Assembly (NCBI GenBank): GCA_945876945.1
Contig: CAMCQE010000033.1
Coordinates: forward strand, 1-32,843
Origin: Klebsiella pneumoniae
GTDB lineage: Bacteria; Pseudomonadota; Gammaproteobacteria; Ga0077536
Direction: 5' to 3'
DNA length: 32,843 nt
Part shown: positions 20,994 to 31,012 of the stretch, piece after piece
Numbering within the stretch: the first letter of the stretch is position 1
Layout: each line of letters starts with the position of its first letter
Notes under the pieces: model-generated
Database searches by the model: none
What the model saw: the letters and a program-made list of their open reading frames with translations, nothing else
Told to the model about the DNA's origin: nothing
Position numbers and translations under genes: made by a program

Positions 20994-21578
20994 TCAGCGT
21001 TGCCCTTTAAGCAGGACGTAAATCGCGCCCGTGCCGCCATCAGTCGCCGGCGTGGAGATAAAGGCCAGCACCTCGTCCCGCTGCGACAGCCAGTGGCTGA
21101 CCTTGGGTTTGAGCACCGGGATCTGGCCGGGCGAACGCAAGCCCTTGCCGTGCACGATGCGCACGCAACGATGGCCGCGCTGAAAGCAGTCCATCAGGAA
21201 GCTGGCGAGGGATGTTTTCGCCTCCGGTGTGGTGAGGCCGTGGAGGTCGATATGGCCTTGAATGGCAAATTGGCCGCGACGAAGTTTGCGCATCACGCTG
21301 TTTTGCACGCCCTCGCGCTTGAAGATGAGTTCATCGCCCGTCTCCATCTCACCTTCGCCGGGATCCTGCATCATCATTTCTTCCAATACCGAGCGCTGGT
21401 CGCGGCGGGACTGGGTGGGGACCGGCGGTGGTGCCGGTGGTCGCAGATCGACGGTGTCGTGATGCAGCCGTCGCACGCCCGCCAATGCCGCGCGCAGGGC
21501 GGCATCGTCCTCCGGCGGCAGGACGCCCCTCGCGGCGGTAGGAAGGCCCTTGACGGGCGGGCGATTTCGATCGGTCAT
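20994..21578 (-). CDS. Smr-domain protein (putative DNA/RNA endonuclease)
   Basis: Protein of 194 aa from ATG 21578 (GGAG nine bases upstream); an extension to TTG 21620 lacks support. The N-terminal part is Pro-rich and probably disordered; the C-terminal Smr domain covers about residues 108-190. The Smr motifs are IDLHGLTTPEAK, VRIVHGKGLRS and ATDGGTGAIYVLL. Stand-alone Smr proteins of this kind (YdaL/SmrA/SmrB-like) are nickases or RNA endonucleases; SmrB cleaves mRNA at collided ribosomes in E. coli. Which role applies here is open, although the N-terminal extension with GDELIFKREGVQ is SmrA/YdaL-like. It lies between purL and the mutarotase. Confidence 0.92.
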   Translation of the reverse strand: MTDRNRPPVKGLPTAARGVLPPEDDAALRAALAGVRRLHHDTVDLRPPAPPPVPTQSRRDQRSVLEEMMMQDPGEGEMETGDELIFKREGVQNSVMRKLRRGQFAIQGHIDLHGLTTPEAKTSLASFLMDCFQRGHRCVRIVHGKGLRSPGQIPVLKPKVSHWLSQRDEVLAFISTPATDGGTGAIYVLLKGQR

Positions 21579-21668
21579 GTGGGCGAACTCCGGCCTGACC
21601 AGGTCTGGTAACCGCGTCAATCGACGGGCGCCCTTAGCGCGAAGAGCCCCGCAATCTGCGCTGGCTCG

Positions 21669-21695
21669 ATTCTAACTGATGCCTGCGCCCGTCAC
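21669..21695 (-). promoter_or_regulatory. Weak promoter candidate for the Smr-mutarotase pair
   Basis: On the minus strand TAGAAT (complement of 21669-21674) and GTGACG (complement of 21690-21695) are spaced by 15 bases, shorter than ideal. It sits just downstream of the purL stop and about 90 bases before the Smr start, so the Smr gene may have its own promoter besides read-through from purL. Confidence 0.25.
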
Positions 21696-21703
21696 AGCGG
21701 GAA

Positions 21704-24700
21704 TCAAGCCAACCACAGACGCGCGTTGCGGAACATCTCGAACCAAGGACCCTCGGCGCCAGCCGCCGAGGCGGGCAACCACGAATATTGCTTGCGTAGA
21801 TACACGCGTTCCGGGTGCGGCATAAGGATAGTGACCCGGCCGTCGTCGGTGGTGAAGCCCGCGCTGCCGCCGGGCGAGCCGTTGGGATTTTCCGGATAGC
21901 GACTGGCCGCCTCGCCGCGATAGTCCACGTAGCGCAGGCACAGCCGTGACCCATCGGCCAGCGCATCCACCCGCCCTTCCCCGTGTGAGACCACCAGCGG
22001 CGCCATCATGCCGGTGAGGCCGTCAAAGAAGAGCGACTTGGAATCCAGCACTTCGGCCATCACCAGACGGGCTTCAAATTGTTCGGAGCGATTGCGCAGA
22101 AAGCGCGGCCATGCGGCGGCGCCGGGGATCAGGTCTTTCAGTTGAGAGAGCATCTGGCAGCCGTTACACACGCCCAGCGCGAAGCTGTCGCTGCGGGCAA
22201 AAAACGCGCTGAACTGATCGAACGTGCGGGCGTTGTAGAGAATGGAGCGCGCCCAGCCGCTGCCGGCGCCCAGCACGTCGCCGTAGGAGAAACCGCCGCA
22301 GGCCACCGCGCCCTGAAAGCTCTCCAGCGTGGCCGAGCCGTTCAGCAGTTCCGACATATGCACGTCCACAGCGCTAAAGCCGGCGCGCCGGAACGCGGCA
22401 GCCATTTCCCGCTGACCGTTCACCCCCTGCTCGCGCAGGATGGCAACGCGGGGCTTGGCACCGCGCGGCAAGGGGCGCGTGGCGCGAGCGACGCTGGGCT
22501 GGCGCAGGAATAGACCGGTGGATTCGCGATCGAGAATGCCAACGAGTTCCTCGCTCGCGCAGTCCGGATTATCCCGCAGGCGTTGTAGGTGATGCGAAGG
22601 CGCCGACCATTCGGCCAACAGCTCAAACAGATCGGCCTCAAACACGGGCTGCCGGGCATCAAGGATTCGAATCAGGGGCTGTTCGGTCACCACGCCCAGC
22701 AGATGCACGCACTCGGCAAGACTGGGGTAATGGCTTAGCTGCTTGAGGACCGTTGAAACATCGCTGGCGTCGACTTGTACCACCAGACCCAGTTCTTCGT
22801 TGAACAAGGCCGCCAGGGAATCGGCACCCAGGCTTGAGATGTCCAGCGACAGGCCGGCGCGGGCGGCAAAGGCCATTTCGCAGAGCGTAACGAACAGGCC
22901 GCCGTCGGCGCGGTCGTGACAGGCTTTCAGGTAACCGGATTCGTTCAGCAGCTGCAGCGCCTCGAAGGCGTCACGAAGTCGGGCTGGAGTATCGAGGTCG
23001 GGGGGTTCGTGCCCAAGTTCGCCGTACACCTGCGCCAGCACCGAACCGCCGAGGCGCTGCGCGCCGCCGGCCAGATCGATGAGCATCAGCACGCCCGGCG
23101 AGTCGCCCACTTGCAGCTGCGGGGTGAGTGATAGCCGGACATCTACCACCGGCGCGAAGGCCGTGCAGATGAGCGAGACCGGCGAGCTAACCGCTTGCTG
23201 ACCCTCCGCATTGCGCCAGACGGTCTTCATCGACATCGAATCTTTCCCCACCGGGATACAAATGCCGAGTTCGAGGCAGAGCGCGCTCGCGGCCTGCACG
23301 GCGGCGTAGAGCCGCGCGTCTTCGCCGGGATGTCCGGCCGCCGCCATCCAGTTGGCCGAGAGCACCACATCGCGCAGGTGTTTGATGCGGGCTGAGAGCA
23401 GATTCGTGAGGGATTCGCCGATCGCCATGCGCGCTGACGCAGCAGCATTGATGAGCGCGAGCGGCGTGCGCTCGCCGAGCGCGAAGGCCTCACCTGCATA
23501 GCCTTCGTAGTCCAGCGCGGTCACCGCGCAGTCGGCGACCGGCACCTGCCAGGGGCCTACCATCTGATCGCGCACCGTGAGGCCACCGACGGTGCGGTCG
23601 CCGATAGTGATGAGAAAACGTTTGTCGGCGACCGCCGGGAAGCGCAGCACGCGGCGTGCGGCTTCGTGCAAATCCGGTCGCTGGGCCGCCATGCGCGGCG
23701 GGTTGGGCAGGGTTTGCACGTCGCGGAACATCCGCGGCGGCTTGCCGAAGATGACATCCATGGGCAGGTCGATCACCGCTTCCTTGCGCAGGCTGTCCCA
23801 CAGGCGCAGATGCCGTGCCTCGGTCGCCGTGCCGACCACGGCCATGGGGCAGCGTTCGCGGGCGCAAATCGATTGCAGGAAGGGAACAGATTCCGGTGCC
23901 ACGCCCAGCACGTAGCGCTCCTGCGCCTCGTTGCACCAGATCTCCAGCGGCGACATGCCAGGCTCGGCGGAATGAATCGCGCGGAGTTGAAGGTCGCCGC
24001 CGCGCTCGCTGTCGTTGAGCAATTCCGGAATGGCGTTTGAGAGCCCGCCGGCGCCGACGTCGTGTATCGACACCACCGGGTTCTGCTCGCCCAGCGCCCA
24101 GCAGGCGTCGATCACTTCCTGCACCCGCCGCTCCATTTCGGCGTTGTCGCGCTGGACCGAGGCGAAGTCGAGATCGGCATCGCTGGTACCCGCGCGCTGC
24201 GAGGAGGCCGCGCCGCCGCCCAGACCAATCAACATCGCAGGACCGCCCAGCACGATGATGTTGTCGCCCGGCGCCAGCACGCCCTTCTGTACATGGTCGG
24301 CGCGGATATTCCCGATGCCGCCGGCCAACATCAGCGGCTTGTCGTAGCCGTAGCGGGCGACGCCGCTGTCCAGCAGGTCGGTGTGCTCGAAGCTTCGGAA
24401 ATAGCCCGCCAGCGCCGGGCGGCCAAATTCGTTATTGAACGCGGCCGCGCCGATCGGGCCGTCCAGCATGATTTGCAGCGCCGGCGCGAGCGCCGGATTG
24501 AGCGGGCGCGCGGCTTCCCAGGGTTCGGGTAAGGCCGGCAGGCGCAGGTGCGAGACGGAAAACCCGGTGAGGCCCGCTTTGGGTCGCGCCCCGCGTCCCG
24601 TGGCGCCCTCATCGCGGATTTCCCCGCCCGCGCCGGTCGCGGCGCCGGCATAGGGCGAAATCCCGGTGGGGTGGTTGTGGGTCTCTACTTTCATCAGCAT

Positions 24701-25573
24701 GTGGATGTCTTCTTCCGCATCCACGTACTCCCGAGTCTCTGCGTCTACCCGCAAGCGGCGTCCGCGATAACCGCGCGTCACGGCCGCGTTATCGCTGTAG
24801 GCCGACAGCACATCGTTGGGATGGGCCGCATGGGTGGCGCGGATGTGGGCGAAGAGGCTGGACGGCTGCCGCTGGCCGTCGATGGCCCAGTCGGCGTTGA
24901 AAATTTTGTGGCGGCAGTGCTCGGAATTGGCCTGGGCGAACATCATGAGTTCGGCGTCGGCCGGGTCGCGGCCCAGCGCGGTGTAGCGCTCGGCGAGGTA
25001 ATCGATTTCGTCTTCGGCGAGCGCGAGCCCCAAAGCGCTGTTGGCCGCGCTGAGCGCCGCCCGGCCTTCGGCGTGGAGCGGAATATGGCGCAGCGCGCGA
25101 GGCTCGTGGCTGGCCAACAATGCCGCGTTATCCAGCGCGAGACGCACGCTTTCTGTCATGCGGTCGTGAAGCAGGGCGCCGACCGGGCTGCGTAATGCCT
25201 CGGTCAATCCGCCCAACTCCCAGCGCACCCCACGCTCCACGCGCACCACCTGCGGCAAGCCGCAGCTCTGCGCGATATCGGTGGCTTTGCTGGACCAGGG
25301 CGAGAGCGTTCCCACGCGCGGCGTGACGTAAAGCAGTTCGGGCCCTGCCGGCAGGAGATCGATGGGTTGCGCTTCCAGTAGCACCGATAGTCTGGCAATC
25401 GCTGCGGCGTCGAGTGCGCTATCCGCCGACACCAGATAAACCCAGTGACTGTCGAGCGCGGATAGCGTTGGCAAGACGGCGGCAAGTTCGCTGCGCTTGC
25501 GGGCCAGGCGGAACGCCGAGTGGGCGGCGCTCCCCAGAAATAAATAACAGGTCGCAGTGGAAGGCGTAGTCAT
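21704..25573 (-). CDS. purL: Phosphoribosylformylglycinamidine synthase
   Basis: Fourth step of purine synthesis: FGAR plus glutamine and ATP gives FGAM. At 1289 aa this is the single-chain large PurL of Gammaproteobacteria and eukaryotes, not the PurLQS complex. The N-terminal PurS-like and linker region is followed by two AIRS-type repeats; [20 protein letters not shown] near residue 300 and [17 protein letters not shown] near 445 are ATP/substrate motifs. The C-terminal glutaminase has nucleophile Cys1136 (GVCNGCQ) with His1253 and Glu1255 (MPHPER). ATG 25573 is the start. A TAAACT on the minus strand (25616-25621) could be its -10, but there is no good -35. Confidence 0.98.
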   Translation of the reverse strand: MTTPSTATCYLFLGSAAHSAFRLARKRSELAAVLPTLSALDSHWVYLVSADSALDAAAIARLSVLLEAQPIDLLPAGPELLYVTPRVGTLSPWSSKATDIAQSCGLPQVVRVERGVRWELGGLTEALRSPVGALLHDRMTESVRLALDNAALLASHEPRALRHIPLHAEGRAALSAANSALGLALAEDEIDYLAERYTALGRDPADAELMMFAQANSEHCRHKIFNADWAIDGQRQPSSLFAHIRATHAAHPNDVLSAYSDNAAVTRGYRGRRLRVDAETREYVDAEEDIHMLMKVETHNHPTGISPYAGAATGAGGEIRDEGATGRGARPKAGLTGFSVSHLRLPALPEPWEAARPLNPALAPALQIMLDGPIGAAAFNNEFGRPALAGYFRSFEHTDLLDSGVARYGYDKPLMLAGGIGNIRADHVQKGVLAPGDNIIVLGGPAMLIGLGGGAASSQRAGTSDADLDFASVQRDNAEMERRVQEVIDACWALGEQNPVVSIHDVGAGGLSNAIPELLNDSERGGDLQLRAIHSAEPGMSPLEIWCNEAQERYVLGVAPESVPFLQSICARERCPMAVVGTATEARHLRLWDSLRKEAVIDLPMDVIFGKPPRMFRDVQTLPNPPRMAAQRPDLHEAARRVLRFPAVADKRFLITIGDRTVGGLTVRDQMVGPWQVPVADCAVTALDYEGYAGEAFALGERTPLALINAAASARMAIGESLTNLLSARIKHLRDVVLSANWMAAAGHPGEDARLYAAVQAASALCLELGICIPVGKDSMSMKTVWRNAEGQQAVSSPVSLICTAFAPVVDVRLSLTPQLQVGDSPGVLMLIDLAGGAQRLGGSVLAQVYGELGHEPPDLDTPARLRDAFEALQLLNESGYLKACHDRADGGLFVTLCEMAFAARAGLSLDISSLGADSLAALFNEELGLVVQVDASDVSTVLKQLSHYPSLAECVHLLGVVTEQPLIRILDARQPVFEADLFELLAEWSAPSHHLQRLRDNPDCASEELVGILDRESTGLFLRQPSVARATRPLPRGAKPRVAILREQGVNGQREMAAAFRRAGFSAVDVHMSELLNGSATLESFQGAVACGGFSYGDVLGAGSGWARSILYNARTFDQFSAFFARSDSFALGVCNGCQMLSQLKDLIPGAAAWPRFLRNRSEQFEARLVMAEVLDSKSLFFDGLTGMMAPLVVSHGEGRVDALADGSRLCLRYVDYRGEAASRYPENPNGSPGGSAGFTTDDGRVTILMPHPERVYLRKQYSWLPASAAGAEGPWFEMFRNARLWLA

Positions 25574-25772
25574 AAGGCTTCGTCGGCTAGTGGCGTCGGC
25601 GGGAGGGAGGGTGGAAGTTTACACGCTCGGGCTCGCGGCCATCAGTTAGGAATTGTCGAGAGCGACCGCATCGGCGTCTCGCGCTTGAACCAAAGGCGAA
25701 GCGAAGGCTAATGCAATAGCGCAGCTTGAATGACCCCGCAGGAGCACCGCTGGTTCGCCCGACGAGCGGAGG

Positions 25773-25802
25773 CCGTTCGTCCTGTCGAAGGATGAACGGG
25801 CC
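25773..25802. repeat. Palindromic repeat, copy A
   Basis: CCGTTCGTCCT (25773-25783) pairs with AGGATGAACGG across the loop GTCGA, with one G-U position. It has the same orientation as copy C and is shorter in the centre than the other copies. The sequence type, with TTCGTCCTG/TCGAAGGA arms, occurs as scattered intergenic repeats in many proteobacteria. Confidence 0.85.
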
Positions 25803-25832
25803 TCGCGTCGCCCGGGTGTAACTGCCAGCACT

Positions 25833-25860
25833 CGCCCTTCGACAGGCTCAGGGCGAACGG
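25833..25860. repeat. Palindromic repeat, copy B (inverted)
   Basis: CGCCCTTCGACAGGCTCAGG continues into GCGAACGG. Stem CGCCCT/AGGGCG with an eleven-base centre. It is in opposite orientation to copies A and C, and its end runs into the 24-base tandem repeat. Confidence 0.85.
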
Positions 25861-25920
25861 TGGTGCCGGTATTGGCGCGAGCGGTGTGGCCGGTGTTGGC
25901 GCAAACGGTGGTGCACGCTG
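25853..25920. repeat. 24-base imperfect tandem repeat, about 2.8 units
   Basis: Units at 25853-25876, 25877-25900 and a partial unit at 25901-25920. Each begins GCRARCGGTG and full units end in TTGGC. Translated in one frame it reads Gly-rich (ANGGAGIG, ASGVAGVG, ANGG), but that frame has no plausible start and ends at a TGA near 26018. Confidence 0.7.
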
Positions 25921-25950
25921 TCGCCGGGCGGATGTGGCGGCGGGGTTGAT

Positions 25951-25987
25951 GCCCGTTCGTCCTGAGCTTTTCGAAGGAAGAACGGGC
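25951..25987. repeat. Palindromic repeat, copy C
   Basis: GCCCGTTCGTCCT (25951-25963) pairs with AGGAAGAACGGGC (25975-25987) with a single mismatch around GAGCTTTTCGA. It is the longest and most complete hairpin of the three; it lies about 100 bases past the secretin-like stop and could stop or stabilise that transcript. Confidence 0.85.
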
Positions 25988-26084
25988 CGGCACGGCCTCA
26001 TCGACCGCGCCCTCGTTTGACCACAAACCGGGTGAATTAGCGCGAAAGCTTGAAGGGATGCGCCCAACGCCGTGCGTGCCGCCA

Positions 26085-26873
26085 TTACGGCACGCGTTCG
26101 ACCCGTACCCACAGCGCGTAATCCACGCCTTGCTGCTGATAGTCGCTGGTGTGGCCTTGCGACATCGTGCCGCCAACGGGGATCCATTCGCCCAATTGGC
26201 CGCTCAGATTGACCGTGGTGCTGTGTGTGGCGATTGGCGATCCGTCGTTGCCGGCGGGGGATTGCAAACGCGCATTGAGCGCGAGGTCCACGGTGTTGCC
26301 ATGCACCTGGGGCGTGACATAAAACCCGGAGGAGCTTGTTTGATAGCTCATGCCTACCTGCGCCGAGGGACCGTCAGCCGTTGAGGTGTAGCCGAGCACG
26401 ACGGGCGTGGGGCTGATTTGCCCGATGTCGATAAATGCGGATTGGCCATCGAGCGTGAGCAGGCTTTGCACGACTTTGCGGCCTTGGTCGCTGCGGGTGC
26501 CGATCACTTCGGCTTCCAGCGCCAGCGATGAGGCTTCCGCCGCATTGCCCTCTACGCGATAGCTCACCCTGCCGCCGCTTGACGCCTCGCTGCGCGATTG
26601 ACTGACTGAAATCCGCAGGCGACTGGCGGGCTGGTCGAGGGCCTCCAGCGCGGCCCGGATCTCGGCCAGATTGTCGGCCGTGGTGCGGACAATAAGTTGA
26701 TTACGGTCTCCGGTGAGCGTGCCCTCCGGCGCGAGCAGCGGCTGCAACTGGGGCAGGACGTCGCGCACCATGCGGTGCTGCAGGGAAATAATTTCAAGCT
26801 TGCGCTCGGTCGCTGGTACCGCTGCGCTGACACAAGCCAGCAGGATTCCTGCCACAAGCGTCCAGCGTTTCAT
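26085..26873 (-). CDS. Short secretin-like exported protein
   Basis: Protein of 262 aa with a signal peptide (residues 1-21, LLACVSAAVPA). Residues 26-80 (LEIISLQHRMVRDVLPQLQP, then DRNQLIVRTTADNLAEIRAA and LDQP) look like a secretin N-domain of GspD/PilQ type. Residues about 135-235 have the order of a secretin core in miniature: LDGQSAFIDIGQISP, GFYVTPQV, VDLALNARL, and WIPVGGT. It is far shorter than true secretins (500-700 aa), and the membrane-spanning barrel could be incomplete. The ATG overlaps the stop of the PLD-like gene (ATGA), so it belongs to the purB transcript. Role unknown; a pilotin-like or periplasmic part of an envelope complex is speculative. Confidence 0.8.
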   Translation of the reverse strand: MKRWTLVAGILLACVSAAVPATERKLEIISLQHRMVRDVLPQLQPLLAPEGTLTGDRNQLIVRTTADNLAEIRAALEALDQPASRLRISVSQSRSEASSGGRVSYRVEGNAAEASSLALEAEVIGTRSDQGRKVVQSLLTLDGQSAFIDIGQISPTPVVLGYTSTADGPSAQVGMSYQTSSSGFYVTPQVHGNTVDLALNARLQSPAGNDGSPIATHSTTVNLSGQLGEWIPVGGTMSQGHTSDYQQQGVDYALWVRVERVP

Positions 26874-27382
26874 AGCTGCAAGCGCCGGAGGTTGGGGTCG
26901 GTCACCGCGCGGCTCCAGAGCTCGTCAAAGCGGTGCACGAGTTGGCTGGCTTCGCGGACATCGTGAAAATTGACCGTGGATTCGTAGCGATCGCTGAATT
27001 CCCGATACAGATAACCCCTTCCATCCGCCACCAGCCAGGCCGCGTTAAACCGGCGGTGGGGCAAGCCCTGAACCCGCATCTCGATAAAGCCCGAGAAGGT
27101 TTGGGCGAGTTCGATCAAGCGGTGACTGCGGGCCACCGCCGGGGCGGCGTCCAGCACCAGAATCCGCACCCGGGCATGGGGACTCCCGAGCACCAGACGG
27201 CGCACCGCGCCAAGAAACGCCGCCTGATCGAACAAGAGCGCGTCGAGATGTCGGCTAACGATGTCCAGCGTTCGCGTGGCCTGGGCCGCGAGCAGCTGAA
27301 CGGCGTCGCGAACCTCCTCGCTGCGGTCCAGTTCGAAGGCGCCCGCGCTGACGCCCAGTTGCAGAGTTGTCGGCAACGCCAC
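26870..27382 (-). CDS. PLD-like conserved protein found after purB (DUF7931 type)
   Basis: Cytoplasmic protein of 170 aa. It matches the conserved protein that follows purB in Pseudomonas and relatives: EVRDAVQLLAAQATRTLDIVSR near the start, then LFDQAAFLGAVRRLVLGSP, ARVRILVLDAAPAVARSHRL, and ADGRGYLYREFSDRYESTVNF near residues 118-138. The overall layout recalls a phospholipase D-like half domain, but a complete HxKxxxxD motif is absent (HRRFNAAWLVAD sits at that place), so activity is doubtful. GTG start 27382 with GAGG (complement of 27390-27393) that overlaps the purB stop. The DUF number is from memory. It overlaps the secretin-like gene by four bases. Confidence 0.8.
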   Translation of the reverse strand: MALPTTLQLGVSAGAFELDRSEEVRDAVQLLAAQATRTLDIVSRHLDALLFDQAAFLGAVRRLVLGSPHARVRILVLDAAPAVARSHRLIELAQTFSGFIEMRVQGLPHRRFNAAWLVADGRGYLYREFSDRYESTVNFHDVREASQLVHRFDELWSRAVTDPNLRRLQL

Positions 27383-27391
27383 GCGCGAGCC

Positions 27392-28789
<1,398 letters not shown>

Positions 28790-28889
28790 TCAGTTAGGAA
28801 GCAGGGAAGGCGGTGCCTACCTTAAGGGCCCGGTTTGCAAGGCGCAAATGCGCGCGGCCGAGATTTGATCCAACGGGGTCGCGATCGCC

Positions 28890-28898
28890 TGTTAGAAT
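28890..28898 (+). promoter_or_regulatory. Extended -10 promoter candidate for rnt
   Basis: TGTTAGAAT: TGN plus TAGAAT at 28893-28898, followed by GCGCGCCC. The -35 region is poor (CAACGG at 28871-28876, 16 bases). The predicted transcript start near 28905 lies 29 bases before the GTG, supporting the GTG start of rnt and ruling out upstream codons. Confidence 0.5.
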
Positions 28899-28933
28899 GC
28901 GCGCCCTTACGATTTTCAGGGTTCTTCGGCATC

Positions 28934-29572
28934 GTGCAGAAATCTCCTCTTGCGCAACGCTTTCGCGGTTTTCTCCCGGTAGTGATCGATATCGAAACCG
29001 GTGGTTTCAACTGCGAAACCGATGCCCTGCTCGAAATTGCCGCCGTGCTGGTGGATGTCGATCCGGCCGAGGGCTGGAAGCGCGTGGCCACCATCGGTCA
29101 CCACGTCAAACCGTTTGAAGGGGCGCGACTCGAAGAGGCCGCGCTACGCTTCAATAAAATTGACCCCTGGCACCCGTTCCGACTGGCGGTGAGCGAAGCG
29201 CATGCGCTCGACAATATTTTTGAACGGGTGCGCAAGATGGTGCAGGACCATGGCTGCTCGCGTGCCATTCTGGTGGGCCACAATCCCGCGTTTGATTTGT
29301 CGTTTCTGAAAGCTGCCGTCGAGCGGTGCAAGACCAAACGCAATCCGTTTCACGCCTTCAGCACTTTTGACACCGCCTCGCTGGCCGGGCTGGCCTACGG
29401 CCAAACCGTGCTGGCCCGTGCGGTCGCCGCTGCCGGGATTCCCTGGCAGGCAGAGGAAGCCCACTCGGCGGTATACGACGCCGAGAAAACCGCTGACCTG
29501 TTCTGCGCGATCGTCAACCGCTGGGATAGCGTCAAAGCGGGTTCTGATTCGGCCCCCGACCTCGAGGCCTAG
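28934..29572 (+). CDS. rnt: Ribonuclease T
   Basis: DEDDh 3'-5' exonuclease of 212 aa that trims the 3' CCA ends of tRNAs and other stable RNAs and acts on DNA ends. Exo motifs: PVVIDIETGGFN (Exo I, Asp/Glu), VGHNPAFDLSFL (Exo II), and AHSAVYDAEKTADLF (Exo III with His and Asp). LAQRFRGF, RFNKIDPWHP and KRNPFHAFSTFDTASLAGLA are strongly RNase T-like. GTG 28934 is chosen because it follows the promoter and aligns with the E. coli N-terminus; the frame is open further upstream. RNase T is largely confined to Gammaproteobacteria. Its TAG overlaps the stop of the convergent mtaD. Confidence 0.96.
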   Translation: MQKSPLAQRFRGFLPVVIDIETGGFNCETDALLEIAAVLVDVDPAEGWKRVATIGHHVKPFEGARLEEAALRFNKIDPWHPFRLAVSEAHALDNIFERVRKMVQDHGCSRAILVGHNPAFDLSFLKAAVERCKTKRNPFHAFSTFDTASLAGLAYGQTVLARAVAAAGIPWQAEEAHSAVYDAEKTADLFCAIVNRWDSVKAGSDSAPDLEA

Positions 29573-30885
29573 CCCCCGGCGATCTTGTCCCGCCAGCGCT
29601 GGGCGGTTTCGCCCAGTTCATATTCGTTGATGGTCTGCAAAACGCCTTCGCGGACCACGCGGCGTCCCGCCACCCACACATCCGTCACCTGATCCCGATG
29701 CCCCGCGTACACGATTTGCGAGATCGGGTCGTACACGGGTTGGGCGCGCAGGTCGCCCAAGTTGAAGGCCACGATGTCGGCGCTCTTGCCAGCCGTGAGC
29801 GAACCAATTTCGGCGTCGAGTCCGAGCGCGCGCGCGCCGTTAAGCGTGGCCATTTTTATCACCTCGTGCGCAGGTGCCGCGCAAGGATCGCTGGCCACCG
29901 CTTTGGCCAGCAGTGCCGCGGTGCGCATCTCGCCCAGCATATCCAGATCGTTGTTGCTCGCCGCCCCGTCGGTGCCCAGCGCGCAGTTGATGCCGGCCGC
30001 GAGCAGGCGTCCCAGCGGACAGAAGCCGCTGGCCAATTTGAGATTCGATTCCGGGCAATGCACAACGCTCAGCCCGGTCTCGGCGATGCGGGCAATTTCG
30101 GCGTCGTTAAGTTGTGTCATATGGACGGCCGCCATGCGATGGGACAACAGCCCCAGCCGATCCAGGCGCGCCAGCGGTCGTTCGCCGTGGGCGGCCAGCG
30201 CCTCGGCCACTTCGTGGGCGGTTTCGTGGATGTGCATGTGAATGGGCACATCGAGTTCTTCAGCCAAGGTCGCAATTTCCGCCAGCGCGGCGTCGTCTAC
30301 CGTGTAGGGCGCATGGGGCGCGAAGGTGGTCTTGATCAGCGGATGGCTGCGATAGCGGTCATGTACCGCCTGACCGTTGGCAAAGTACTCACGCGTGCTA
30401 CGCGCCCAGGCGGTGGGGAAGCCAATCACAATCATGCCGACCACCGCGCGAATGCCGGCTTCGGCGGCGGCGGCGGCGGTTTCATCCGGAAAGAAATACA
30501 TATCGTTGAAGCAGGTCGTGCCGCCTCTCAACATTTCTGCGGCGGCGAGCCGGCTGCCGTCGCGCACGAACTCGCGGTCGGCCCAGCGCGCCTCGGCGGG
30601 CCAGATGTGTTCTTCCAGCCAGGTTTTAAGCGGCAGGTCATCCGCAATGCCGCGCAGTAGCGACATTGCGGCGTGGCAGTGCGCGTTCACCAGGCCGGGC
30701 ATCAAGGCGTGCTGCGCCAGCGTGACTTCGGCCGGCGCAGTGAAATCGCGCTTGGCCATCAGGGTCGGGAGGATGGCGACGATGCGACCTTCCCGAATGA
30801 CCAGACTGTGGTCGGTCAGGACTTCGCGGGCGGGTTCGACAGGAATAATCCAGCGGGCATGGATAAGTTGGTCGGCTTGCGGCAC
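29569..30885 (-). CDS. mtaD: 5-methylthioadenosine/S-adenosylhomocysteine deaminase (TRZ/ATZ family)
   Basis: Amidohydrolase of 438 aa. Metal-binding HxH is His69/His71 (VNAHCHAAM); HMHIHETAHE near 225, VHMTQL near 260 and GTDGAASNND near 307 supply the remaining ligands. Family relatives in Pseudomonas deaminate methylthioadenosine to methylthioinosine, which is then phosphorolysed. The divergent neighbour mtnA, whose product acts on methylthioribose-1-phosphate, supports this role. SAH and adenosine deamination are alternatives that cannot be excluded. GTG start 30885 without a strong ribosome binding site; a GATAAT hexamer on the minus strand (30956-30961) might be its -10. The stop TAG shares bases with the rnt stop in a CTAG. 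Confidence 0.92.
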   Translation of the reverse strand: MPQADQLIHARWIIPVEPAREVLTDHSLVIREGRIVAILPTLMAKRDFTAPAEVTLAQHALMPGLVNAHCHAAMSLLRGIADDLPLKTWLEEHIWPAEARWADREFVRDGSRLAAAEMLRGGTTCFNDMYFFPDETAAAAAEAGIRAVVGMIVIGFPTAWARSTREYFANGQAVHDRYRSHPLIKTTFAPHAPYTVDDAALAEIATLAEELDVPIHMHIHETAHEVAEALAAHGERPLARLDRLGLLSHRMAAVHMTQLNDAEIARIAETGLSVVHCPESNLKLASGFCPLGRLLAAGINCALGTDGAASNNDLDMLGEMRTAALLAKAVASDPCAAPAHEVIKMATLNGARALGLDAEIGSLTAGKSADIVAFNLGDLRAQPVYDPISQIVYAGHRDQVTDVWVAGRRVVREGVLQTINEYELGETAQRWRDKIAGG

Positions 30886-31012
30886 GGCTCGATTCCGGAC
30901 AGTTGGAGAGTAGTGGGGGCAGCGCTGGTCGCTGCGCGAGCAGCCGGGGCGCCGGATTATCTGGGGTCGTAAGGTAACATACGGTTTTTATCCCGCAGCA
31001 GAGCCAAGCACC

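Larger units (their letters stand above)
25574..26084. other. Non-coding island with palindromic repeats
   Basis: A 511-base gap between purL and the secretin-like gene, both minus strand. It holds three copies of one palindromic repeat and a 24-base tandem repeat, listed separately. Open frames on both strands are made of translated repeat (for example VRPEPVEG and FALSLSKG peptides) and have no ribosome binding sites, so I call no gene here. It should contain the purL promoter near its left end. Confidence 0.8.

Noticed and set aside
25796-26020. Gly-rich plus-strand frame through the 24-base tandem repeat
   Set aside because: No start codon with a ribosome binding site upstream of the repeat, and a stop soon after; better seen as DNA repeat.
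25646-26176. Overlapping minus-strand open frames in the repeat island
   Set aside because: They consist of translated palindromic repeats (VRPEPVEG, FALSLSKG types), a common source of false proteins.
28835-28933. N-terminal extension of rnt
   Set aside because: It crosses the likely promoter at 28890-28898, and the extra residues have no counterpart in RNase T.
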